Shown here one piece after another: positions 23,718 to 33,960 of a DNA stretch of 64,000 bases. The notes under the pieces were generated by a model, which searched no databases, had not been told where the DNA came from, and saw only the letters and a program-made list of their open reading frames with translations. Source of the stretch: Amaurobius ferox (Eukaryota; Arthropoda; Arachnida; Araneae; Amaurobiidae); assembly GCA_951213105.1 (NCBI GenBank), contig OX578146.1:107764697-107828696 (forward strand), read 5' to 3'. Positions within the stretch are counted from its first letter, which is position 1. Each line of letters opens with the position of its first letter. The position numbers and the translations under genes are program-made.

Positions 23718-25137
23718 TAATTTCTCTATAATACATGGTAATGTATAGGAAAAGTATTGGAATCGTGTCGAAAATCGGTACTCGAGTTTTCGACGGTACA
23801 CGTTTTGGAACTTCGAAAATACGAAAAAACTATATTTAGCGTGACGTCTCTGTGTGTGTGTGTGTGGGGGGGGGGATAAGTGTGTCTGTCTATGCAATGA
23901 ATATATGCACTTTGGCTAAAAAACTAATTGACTAAATTTCACAAAATTTGATAGATAAGTCACTTGTGGGTTATCCTGAAGCTGATTAGATTTTGGCGCG
24001 ATTCAGAATAAAAGAACCTGCCTTTTTTACGAAATGGCCCGCAAGAATCGTCAAAATCTAAAATAAAAAACTATATATACTTGAATGTATGCTTATTTTA
24101 TATATAATTTTCGACGATGAAAAGAATAAAACCAATTCCATTACTCTAGGACTAGCTGTTCTCGAGATATTTTTGTTCTTTCGCATTTCTGTTACACCGC
24201 CTTTGAAAATACATCCAGTTACCAACTGAAAACAAAAACTGTATTAAAAGTTTAAATTCAGTGTCATTTCAAATAATTATGCGTGTTATTTTCTGCAATT
24301 AAACTCAATTTAATGAATTACACTGTCAACAATTTTTTAGTTTTTGTTTTTTACCAAAATGAGAGTAGCCACCTTTTATACATTTTGGGTCTCTGACCAC
24401 GAAAATCACCCTTAAAATTCTCTCTTGGTTCAGAGTGTTGAGCAATTGCACTGTTTACATTTTACATATAACGCTATTGGACTTTATAATTACGATACGT
24501 GAAATTAAAAAAGAAATCCAGGAATGAAAAATGGATAATCCCGAGAAATGCTCCGGACGTTCCCCACAAGCGACAGGCAAAAAAACGGTTTGTATAAAAA
24601 GGAAAGGTTGTTAACTGTTATTCGTACTATTGTATTCCCATGGACTTATATGTATAATGTAAACAGTGAATACTCAGAAACCTGAGCCAGGAGGCAAATT
24701 TAAGCGTAATTTTCGTGTTCAGCGACCCGAAATCTATAAAGGACGGATATTTTCACCTCTGCAAAATTTTCACTGTTGAACAGTGTTATTAAAGAAATAA
24801 AGAGAAAATGAATTTGAATCTGTAGGGAAGGTCATGTGCTGTCCACATCAGATTTTTATGATGAAAAGAATAAGATCAACCCTATTACTCTAGGACTAGC
24901 CGTTCTCGAGATATTTTAGTATTTTCACATTTATTTTCACATACACTGCGCCTTTGAAAATGCATCCACTTACCAAATGAAAACGAAATTTGAATTAAAA
25001 GTGCAAATTCAGTGTCATTTCAAATAATTATACCTTTTATTTTGTGAAATTGAACTCAATTTAATAAAACATTAAAGAAATAAAGAAAAAAACGAATTTT
25101 AATCTGTAGGGAAAGTCATGTGCTGCCTACATGAGAT
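23718..25137 (-). mobile_element. Family P transposon on minus strand, with internal duplication
   Basis: Read on the minus strand this is family P: the left end (complement of gggaaggtcatgtgctgtcc, acatcagattttt) is at about 24825-24868 and the hairpin end is at 23725-23765. A GT-microsatellite with a G-run (23850-23877) sits at the family's usual CA position. A second left-end segment follows at 24869-25137, repeating attactctaggactagc-gttctcgagatat (24143 and 24883) and gtgcaaattcagtgtcattt. One terminal segment has therefore been tandemly duplicated. No coding sequence. Confidence 0.6.
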
Positions 25138-25544
25138 TTACAAAGTATGACGACGTGTTCATTTAAGAAAGAGTTTCTCACACATGTTTACACTATCTGG
25201 AAAGCGTCAACTAAAAATTATATGTGCTTTAGAACATTTCAAAAGGGTATTTTCTGGGTTCTTTGCTAAATCTGGAATTATGTACTATAGGACGCCATTG
25301 CAATTGGCTACTAGGATTGGTTACGATCCAATGTAATCCTACTAAGGTCGATTGGACAAATCGTTAGTTTGAGAAATGTCGCGAACACTCCCGAAGCCCT
25401 AGCGGAGGATTGACCAATCCAGCCAACACTTATCGCGTATTAATAAATAGCGCTGTTTAAAATATTTAACATAATACCTATTTCATATTTTCCCTAATTT
25501 TTCCAATTTAATAATAATATTTTTGTCGTTACTTTCCATGCAAT
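25138..25544. other. Non-coding interval
   Basis: No gene recognised. It contains unique-looking AT-rich DNA between two family P copies. Confidence 0.4.
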
Positions 25545-25832
25545 GCATAGTAATGTATTATACGGAAAGTACGCAATTGTACGGAAAGTGTTATAATAAA
25601 AATTACATAAGAAATGATAATTTACGTAACTTTATTGAAGGTTTTGATTTTTATTCAAAATTTTGGAGTCTTTCGAACATTCGATTGCGTTTAAAATCAA
25701 TAGGCTTCCTGTATTCACTGAATCTAATTTTTGTACCAAATTTCGTTTGAATTTCTCCATCGTCTCCACAGACTCACTGACACACGCGCGCACACACACA
25801 CACATATACTTACACACATAATTACACATATA

Positions 25833-26294
25833 CAAAGTAGGATCGAAACGCTCGGAAACTGTGCTGATATCTCCAATCCTGATAGGAGGAGAGAGGAACT
25901 ACTCTTATTTCACCATGGCGTAGAGGAACATGTGACACGAGATGTGAAAAGGAAGAAGTAGGTCCGCAGTGCAGGGTTTTTCCAGACAATGCATGTCAGT
26001 GAACTGTAGTCATTCGTTGACATGCATCAGCGAACGACTGCAGCAGGTGCAATGTTTCTGTCGGCGATTTCCCCAAACGTTGGCAGAATTTGATATTCGC
26101 ACGTTGTTCTTCAAACGCCATTTCCGTTTACAACGAACGCGAACGACTACACGCATTGTCTGGAAAAACATCTGCTTCTTCCTTTTCACATCTCGCGTCA
26201 CATGTGCCTCTACGCCAAGGTAAAATAGTTCCCCTCTTCTCCAATCAGGGTTGGAGATATCAGCACAGTCTCCGAACTTTTTGATCCTACCTTG
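25833..26294 (-). mobile_element. Mariner-derived MITE with ~150-bp terminal inverted repeats
   Basis: Ends are CAAAGTAGGATC... and ...GATCCTACCTTG, flanked on both sides by TA, the Tc1/mariner target. The left arm (25833-25992) and right arm (26150-26294) are near complements, including ggttggagatatcagcacag, ttttcacatctcg-gtcacat and cattgtctggaaaaac. The left arm has a ~13-bp extra segment. The non-palindromic centre encodes the start of a mariner transposase on the minus strand, so the element is an internal deletion derivative of an autonomous mariner. Confidence 0.88.
25996..26121 (-). pseudogene. Mariner transposase N-terminal remnant (41 codons)
   Basis: An ATG at 26121 opens a 41-codon frame reading MAFEEQRANIKFCQRLGKSP at its start, then TETLHLLQSF. 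This is the characteristic first helix-turn-helix of mariner-family transposases (EQR-NIKF, KLGK-ETLE pattern). It ends at a TGA where the deletion joins the right arm. All catalytic residues are missing, so it cannot transpose by itself. It identifies the parent of the MITE. Confidence 0.85.
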
Positions 26295-26712
26295 TATACA
26301 CCCACACACATCCACATACTTACACACGCACATCCACATACTTACACACGCACATCCACATACTTACACACACACTTCTACATACTTACACACAGACACA
26401 TCCACATACACACACACAGAGACATCACCCTAAAAGGTTCAATTCGTGTTCAACGATGCTTAAAATGTGCTCCCTCGTCAGAAACTAAAATTCTAATTTT
26501 AGACTCCGTCACAGTACTTTCCTTATGCATTATACTATATATATATAAAGTAATATACATACTGTTTATTTGTAACTAGTAAACCAAATGTAAAGTAAAA
26601 ATGTTCGACTTTTTTGTCAACAGTAATTCATAGACATAGGCAATGCATGCTGATGTAATATCTTATTCAAGAATATGAGTTAGTTTGTGAATTCTACTGC
26701 TTTACACGTCTA

Positions 26713-27016
26713 TCTACAATACATGGTGAAAGTATGGGAAAAGTGTTGGAATAGGGTCGAAAATCGGAACTCGACTTTTCGACGGATCTACACATTTCGA
26801 GCACTGTAGAACACGATGAATTCATTATTTTTAAGGAGACGTCTGTGTGTGTGCGTGCGTGTGTGCGTGTGTCTATCTGCGTGTGTGCTTCTGTGCAATG
26901 TATATATCCACTCTGACTTTAAAACTATTCGACGAAATTTCCAAAAATTTGACAGGATATACCTCTGATGCAACTTGTGGGTTACCATAATGCCACCCGT
27001 GGGTTATCATGATGTT

Positions 27017-27058
<42 letters not shown>

Positions 27059-28110
27059 TGGGAGGTACGATTCGGTAATATCAAACCGTGTCAAAATATG
27101 AAATAAAAAATAAATATGGCGAAGTGTAATAAATCACTGATAGTTTTATACCTAATTTTTCAACAACAAAACGAATAAGGCCAACCTCATTACTCTAGGA
27201 TGAACCATTCTCGAGATATTTAAGACGGTATGGTACCCAAATTGCTGAAATTTGCAATTTTGAAGTTATAGTTGTAATTTTTTGTATTCAGATAGATTTT
27301 AAGTATAGTAAACAAAATGTGATATTTAAAATTTTATTTTAAAAAGAATTATATTTTAAAAATTAAAATTTCAAAAATTTGACAAGTTTTCTTTTTGAAA
27401 TAAGTAGAAAAATAATTTTTCTAAAATTTTAATTTGAACATTTTTAACATAAAAATATGTAAGAAATAAATTGCCTTCGCAGTTTTTGTAAATATGAATC
27501 AGAAAAAAAATAATGTAAAAAAACGTGATTTTACACCACAAATATTGTTTTCGAAAGTCATAATAAAAAAAAAAACACATATTTCAGCAATTGTTGCAGA
27601 CAAATTAAGGAAAAGTATATATATAACAATTGTTCCAAATTTCATTCACATCCGTGCAGTAAAATTTGACATATCAATTTAAATTTATAAAAATGTCGAA
27701 AATCACATTTTTGAGAAAAAAGGCATGAAAATTTAAAAATTGTGCAAAATAGCTCTTTATGAAGATATTCTATTTAATGTAGCAGAAGTTCTATTTAACG
27801 TAGCAAGATGAATTTGGTGTCATTGGAATCAGAAAATTATGAATTTTTTTTAAACAATAAAAAGAAATTGAGAATTTTCAGGATTTTCTGGGTACCATAC
27901 TCCCTTAAGTTTGAAGAATTTGAAGAGCTGGCGACGGTTTTAAATGCACGTGAAGTTGCCAAATGAAAAAAGATGATTTGAAACTGTAATTAGATATAAT
28001 ATCAAATAACTCGATTCCTTTTGGACCCATGAGACTCAATTTAATGGATTATGGAAAAGGAAATTTGAGCTTGGTAGGGAAAGTCACGTGTTGCCCACAT
28101 CGGATTTTCG
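26713..28110 (-). mobile_element. Family P transposon on minus strand, enlarged copy
   Basis: The hairpin end is at 26720-26750, then gtcgaaaatcggaactcgac, a GT-microsatellite (26842-26890), the accattctcgagatattt block (27205), and the left end (tagggaaagtcacgtgttgc, ccacatcggattttc) at about 28074-28106. A ~39-nt poly-T run lies at 27019-27057. About 600 bp of AT-rich DNA (27225-27905) is extra relative to the 14-kb copy and may be a further insertion; its short frames have no motif. Confidence 0.6.
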
Positions 28111-29886
28111 AATTTCTTTCAAGAGGAAGAGGAGGACGAGAGAAGAAAGTGTAAAAAGAATAAAATGAAATGTTGAGGGGGAGCATAGTGTCAATTCCGC
28201 GCGTTTGTGAAGAAAACTCGATTTAGTATCTTATATAAGATGTGACAGGGAAATGTGTATTGTTCTCAAATCAAATCTTCTTTCTGCAAATTGGATGTTG
28301 TAAATGTTTTAGAGGACGACATTTTCTATAATCCTGAAAGTCTCAGACCGTGCCATGTGCTTTGGACAGAAAGACATTATCGAAACACGCTGAAACTGCT
28401 GCGACAAAGTAAAATGGCTTAAAAAAAGCTTTGTATAAAATTGCATATAATACAAAAATAGAGGGTGCCATCCGGTTGGATTTTACTGGTAGCTGATTAA
28501 GACCGTTTATATAGCTTCCGAAACAGTTTGCTTCTTTATTTTTCGGTCATTTTTTGCTTAATTCATGCAATTATGTAATTTCCCGCAGTCTTTAGTAGAC
28601 TTCGTTTTTTTTTTTTTTGCAGAAATGTGTTCGATTGCTTTTGTATGGATGATGAAGTTAACTCATATATAATAAATAAAACTGGGAATATAACTTTGTA
28701 ATACTTTCTAGAAGAAAGCAGGCACAAGAAAAATTATTCGACTTCAAGTGTTCAGAGGCCGTTCTTGCAATCCCTCTTCCTGAAGTAAGAACGGTGTGCG
28801 CAAAATAAATGTCGTGGTGTAGCCGTGTGTGCGGTTGGTTTGCTTTATTTATTTTTTGTTGTTATAAGCGGGCGTATTGTTAAAGCGTGTTTTTTTTTTC
28901 GAGGGAATTCGCTGTGAGTTCCGACGTAATTTTAATCAGAGGTTCGCATTTTAAAAGCCACTCAACGCCGGGTACCTTTTCTATAGTTATATATAAACTA
29001 AATAACATTTGTATTTCTGTTGCGCTTATAGCAAACTGTATTAACCTAAACAGAAATTTTCCATTACGTCGCACTATATGTGTCGCGTCAGAACTATTTT
29101 TGTCGAAGAGATACAGTGACCCTGCTCTCCAAAACACTATTTCACCCAAAACTAACATTTTAAATCACATTTATGTTAAAATTTAAAGAAGTATAATGAT
29201 GAATGTGAAGAAAAGGTATCTAAAAAAATATTGGACCCCTTATTACGCAAGATTGTAAAAACGGCATACCCTCTGATTGTTTCGTTATATAAATAGAGGT
29301 CTGCAAGAGCTCGGGCCCATCCCTAACACTGTTAGGGCCGAACTTGGGCTTACGTTACAGTTAAGCTTAACTAATAATATTATATTTTAAAAAGTCAGGT
29401 TGGACATGCCGAACGTATTTCTATTTTTCTATATTTCTATCTGTGGATAATGTATGTGATGTCATCGTAAGTACAATTTTTTTTTTTTTTAATATTTTAA
29501 ATTACTCTTTAAGAATTATATGAATGGAATGATCATCGTAGTATAATTCTTATGTTAAGTGACTGGAACTGAATTTATTAGTATTAATAAATGGATTTAC
29601 ATGGACAAAAATTTATAGATTTGCTATAATTATCCCCGGCTGTTGAAAGGTATATTTAATCGATAATTAAAAAAAAAATTGTTTTTATGTTTGATATTTT
29701 TGCTTTATTATGTTTGTGAATAAAGTTTAATTTCCTTCTGCCAACATAATGTTGTCGAGTGCCTCATTCCCGCTTCGATATCTTTCTTGTGTTTAAATTT
29801 AACTTAAATGAAAATTTCATCATTCTAGAGCCCATCGGTATGGCTCATTGAACCTGAAGAGATTAAGTAAGTTTTGGTTTAAGTGT
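28111..29886. other. AT-rich non-coding interval
   Basis: No gene is supported. Overlapping 92- and 99-codon frames on opposite strands at 28.88-29.19 kb have no recognisable domain. Homopolymer T-runs lie near 28604 and 29480. Confidence 0.45.
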
Positions 29887-30251
29887 TTCGATATTCTTCT
29901 ACGTTCTTCTACATTCTATGTTTTTCTATATTCTATGTTCGTCTATATTCTTCTATGTTCTTCTATATTCTTCTATGTTCTTCTATATTCTTCTGTGTTC
30001 TATATTCTTCTATGTTCCATATTCTTCTACATTCTTCTATGTTCTTCTATATGCTTCTATGCTCTTATATATTATTCTATATTCTTCTATGTTCTTCTAT
30101 ATTCATCTATGTTCTTCTATGTTCCTCTATATTCTTCTACATTCTTCTATGTTCTTCTATGTTCTTCTATGCTCTTATATATTCTTATATATTCTTCTTT
30201 ATTCTTTGTTTTATATACATCTATATTCTTCTATGTACTTCTATATTCTTC
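29887..30251 (+). repeat. Satellite of 10-bp units, TTCTATRTTC
   Basis: About 36 decamers alternate ttctatgttc and ttctatattc, with ttctacattc and tgctcttata variants. All three forward frames stay open because the unit lacks stop codons, producing frames of 114-161 codons of Phe/Tyr/Ser/Ile/Leu repeats. These are not genes. Confidence 0.95.
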
Positions 30252-30984
30252 CTATGTGTTAATGATAACCGCCTTATGTATCACGATAGGCCTTAAAATT
30301 AATGTTGATTTATTCTCCCCCATCTTAATTTGAGACTGGGACTGTTCATAGCTATTCTAAATGATCTTTTGAACATATTTTCACCTCTTTCGCCTGATGA
30401 TAATGATACCTTTTGCATCCAAATCCACCACGACAGGATAAAATGTATGTCAACAAATTGTAAGAAATATTGGCGGGATAAAAGAAATAGGCCCCTTAAT
30501 AATTGCTGGCCTTCAGCATATGCTTACTTTGCCTATGGCAAAAACGGCTTTACTAAGAATTCTATCATCTTCTCCTTTACGAACATGTATCGTATGCGAT
30601 TTTATACGTTTTTCTGTGGCTACTAAAAAAAAAAAGAAGTAAAAAAAGTGACATCTAAAGAAGTGGCTGCGAGCAACTAGTAAATATTAAAACATGCTTT
30701 TAATTTTATTTTTAATTTTAATTTTATTAAAACATGCTTTAAATATAGATAAGAAGGGAAAATAAAATAAAAATTTAAAACTTGAGCAAATTTTACAAAT
30801 ACTTTAGAAATATGAATTACAATTAAAAATATGCTAATACACCACTGTTAAAATGACACTTAACTGTTGTTAATTTATGTTAGAACTTTGAAACTATAGA
30901 AAATTATAACAAAAATATTTTTAAATATTTTTCTTTAAAATATTTTATTTAAAAACGTACAGGGTTATAAAGTTACTTCACAAC
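30252..30984. other. Non-coding interval
   Basis: A 98-codon frame at 30330-30626 has no recognised motif. The rest is AT-rich; attttaattttattaaaacatgc-type phrases repeat near 30690-30740. Confidence 0.45.
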
Positions 30985-30995
30985 CCAGATGCGAG

Positions 30996-31381
30996 GGCCA
31001 ACGGCCGTACCGTGCTGAAAACACCGGTTCTCGTTAGATCACCGAAGTCAAGCAGCATCGGGCGCGGTTAGTACTTGGTGGGTGACCACCTCGGAACGCC
31101 GCGTGCTGTTGGCCATCTCGGGTGCGGTATCCCCGTGGTTTGCGCGCTAGATTTGCACGCTGCCACAAATGCCGTCGTGTTCATGCGGAGTACGATCACG
31201 TTAAACATGTGGGTCCGTAAGTCCTTCCGAGAGGTTGGTGGTAGGGGAAGGAGGGTACGGTCCCTGTGGATGCCTCCCCCACTGGGTTCCGGTCTAAATT
31301 GGGTGGCACTTCCCGGCCGTCCATACAGTTACCTTACACCTTTCTGGTAGGTCGGACGGTCTGAGTCTCAACAACAACAAT
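30996..31381 (+). repeat. 5S rRNA/tRNA hybrid SINE (family S variant), full length
   Basis: Flanked by the 11-bp duplication ccagatgcgag (30985-30995 and 31382-31392). The order is a complete 5S rRNA-like head (30997-31113), a remnant of the tRNA-type head (gggtgcggtatccccgtggtttgcgcgc), then the standard family S body and (CAA)n tail. Compared with the copy at 21171, the stretch holding box B (GGTTCGATTCC) is missing between gatttgcac and gctgccac. The 5S head retains box A-like aagtcaagcagcatcggg and box C-like tagtacttggtgggtgacc, so it probably supplies the Pol III promoter. The copy at 45135-45520 has the same junctions, so this is a real subfamily. Confidence 0.93.
30997..31113 (+). rRNA. 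5S rRNA-like head of a SINE
   Basis: 117 nt colinear with eukaryotic 5S rRNA from gccaacggccgtaccgtgct to gcgtgctgttggc, including ctcgttagatcaccgaagtc and agtacttggtgggtgaccac. The two ends (gccaac/gttggc) pair as helix I. It is part of a retroposed SINE with target duplications, so it is not a ribosomal gene of a 5S array. Changes such as accgtgctgaaaacacc mark it as derived. Confidence 0.85.
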
Positions 31382-31392
31382 CCAGATGCGAG

Positions 31393-33058
31393 TCGCGGGT
31401 CGGGACACAACTCAACAGCCCCGCATGCAGGGCTGTTAGTTGTACCTCTGCAGAATTGCAACTACAATTCAGCAGACATACTGAATTGGCTATTCAGTAT
31501 GTCTGCACTTCATACAATATATGCAGTATATGTTATATGATATTTGAGTGTTTACAAAATAGCGTATAAACTCAGTTACTCTAAATTAACATTGGCGATA
31601 TTTTAAGCAACCCTACATAGTGGATTACCGTGAAAAGCGAGCAACATATTTCCTCATAGCAGCTATGAGAGGTTATATTATTTGTTATTCAATTTTATTT
31701 CCTCAATTAGTACAACTTTCTAGAAAAACTTATGTCGTCGAAGAATAAATTGGCCAAGAGCCAAGACGCTTTGTTACGGGGTGCCTGCGTCTAAAAGACA
31801 CTTACCCCCACATCTAATATACGAGAAAATTCTTTTGATATAGCGAGTGATGAGGTGAAGCTATGCACTCCGCTCTTGAAGGGTGCTGGTTGTAGACCCC
31901 TTTTCAGGAATAAATTGGCGATCAGACGTTACGAAATTATTTTTTTGTATAAATTGTAATTTTAAAATATTACTGGTACATATCGACGATTCTCAAAACA
32001 TTTTACTTATATATTTAATGTTATATTTTAATTTTTCGCAATCTCCTGCCGATCGAATAATGTTATTTGTTCTGGATTTAAGCAAGAACTGTACGAAGAG
32101 ATGTCACTGAGAAAAAAAAAATACTTATGACCTGTCGGTCTATCTTACATACTAAAAGAAGATGTCTGTCTGTGTGTATCGTCTGTTGCGAAATATTGGA
32201 GATTCGGACGGCGGCGAAATTAAAAAAAAGTTAATACTTTAGGTCCCAGAACGAAACGGCTCGGTGAGATTTTCTTTTTAATTCAAATTTTTAAAAGTTA
32301 TGGACATTTAAAGCCTTAATTCAGCCTATATTATCTATTTTTAACAATTTTATTGAGCAGACGATACTACTTGAATGCGAAACCTGTCATTCCCAGATGT
32401 TTGTTTTACGATCGACGCCTCAAACATTCGGTCCAGCCCTTGAGTGCTATTAAATTCTCATTTTTCTAATTTCGCGGATTTTTATAAGATAATTTTTAAA
32501 TCTTTGGAATATAGAATTATTTCAATATTATAAAAGTGTCCTGGAAATTTGACTTTAAATCATACATAAACTTTTTTAAATAGAATATAAAATAATTTAT
32601 TTTTGCTATCAGTTTCAAAAACAATTTATTTATGGAGATAGATGATAATTCCTCAAGAATGTCTGCAGCTAGAGACCAGAGCTTCTGCCGAATTTCGGCC
32701 AAGACTTTGGGTGACAGCTGTCAAGACATTAACTAGGCTTTAAAATGTAAAAATTCTAACTTTGCGAATTTAAAAAATATTGTTATTCTCACTGAGATAG
32801 TATTATTATTCATCTTATTACTTGCTTATTATTTATCTTATTACTTTCTCATACGTAGTATTAAGAACATATTGTTTTTTCACGAAAATTTTCGATTTCG
32901 AGATTTTAATGCCAATAAATTTTAAGATCTCCTGAACACGTTTAGACTATTCTTGGAGTTATATCCGTTTATCTGTCTAACTGATGTCTGTGGTCGATTT
33001 CTTGTGTGCACAGTAGCAGCCACAAATATTAATGGATTTTCACGAAACTTTAAATCAA
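31393..33058. other. AT-rich non-coding interval
   Basis: No gene recognised. Short direct phrases (tgaattggctattcagtatg) form a small inverted repeat near 31478-31504. Open frames of 61-75 codons lack motifs. Confidence 0.45.
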
Positions 33059-33960
33059 GCTTTGTTATAAAAAAAAAATCTGATGTGGGCAACACATGAC
33101 TTTCCTTATATAATGCAATGAATTTACTACTTTTACAGTTAAAAAACAATTATTCTTATAGTAGATACTTATATTATTTCCAAGATATTGGATTTTCTTC
33201 AATTAGTCGTCATTTTCATTGATTTAGCGTCATTTTTATCAATTTGGCGAGATTTTTCTTAATTTGGCAACAATTAAAAATGTCGCCAAGTTGGCACCAT
33301 TCCGCCAAATTTGTCGCCAAAATCTCGCCAAGCGTTATGGACGGAGAAATAAGTTATTCTTACAGCAGATAATTGACTATTGGCGTTCAAATACAAAAGT
33401 ATTACCAAGTATCGTTTTTCATGAATGGAACGAGCTAGATCCACGAGAATGATGTCACCAAATTTATCGCATGGTATTACATATGAAAAGTGAGCATGTT
33501 TCTCAATAGGAAATATTTTTACTTTCCTTATATACAATAATGTATAAGGAAAGTATTGTGACGGGGTCGAAAATTCGAATTCGAATTTTCGACGGGAGAG
33601 CACGTTTCAAGCATCCCTGATCACGAATCGAACATTTTTGAAGTGATGTCTGTGTGTGTGTGTGTGTCAGTGAGTCTGTGGAGACGATAACTGACGAACG
33701 AATGGATCGATTCGAACGAAATTTGGTACAAAAATTACAATCCGTAAACACTGGAAACCTATTGTTTCTATATGCAATCGAATGTTCAGAACCCCCCTAA
33801 ATTTTCGAGTGAAATTTTGAAAAAATCGTCAAAAAACCTCTAATAAAGTTACGCAAATAGACATTTCTTGTGTAATTTTTTATTAGAAAACGATTGACAT
33901 AAATTTTAGAACGCTAACATGAATCGTTCTCAAGATATTGCACATTTTTCAAAAAAAATA
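33059..33960 (+). mobile_element. Family P copy with module B inverted
   Basis: Module A (33063-33527) is in the same orientation as at 14226: atctgatgtgggcaacacat, the tcgccaagttggcaccattc block, acgagctagatccacgagaa and ctcaataggaaatattttt. It is followed directly by the palindromic right terminus and module B in reverse complement (33528-33955): gtattgtgacggggtcgaaa, a GT microsatellite (33648-33667), ctgacgaacgaatggatcga, and cgctaacatgaatcgttctc. The order A then inverted B differs from every other copy. The inner end of module B runs into the PC4-like reading frame. Confidence 0.8.

Larger units (their letters stand above)
25545..26548 (+). mobile_element. Family P module B copy split by a mariner MITE
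   Basis: Module B blocks (ttacataagaaatga, tttcgaacattcgattgcgt, gcttcctgtattcactgaat, gtctccacagactcactgac) lead to a CA tract. The tract is interrupted at 25832 by the mariner-derived element and resumes at 26297 with a long degenerate (CACATC/TACTTACA)n stretch. It then continues with acatcaccctaaaaggttc and the palindromic end actttccttatgcattatac. Confidence 0.75.

Noticed and set aside
28880..29186. Overlapping 92- and 99-codon frames on opposite strands
   Set aside because: No domain, no repeats and no splice or promoter context; likely chance.
29848..30333. Three overlapping plus-strand frames (114-161 codons) of Phe/Tyr/Ser-rich protein
   Set aside because: They are the three readings of a stop-free 10-bp satellite; composition follows the repeat and no frame is special.
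30997..31113. A functional 5S rRNA gene
   Set aside because: It is fused to a SINE body, carries derived changes, and the unit is flanked by a target duplication; a second identical fusion lies at 45.1-45.5 kb.
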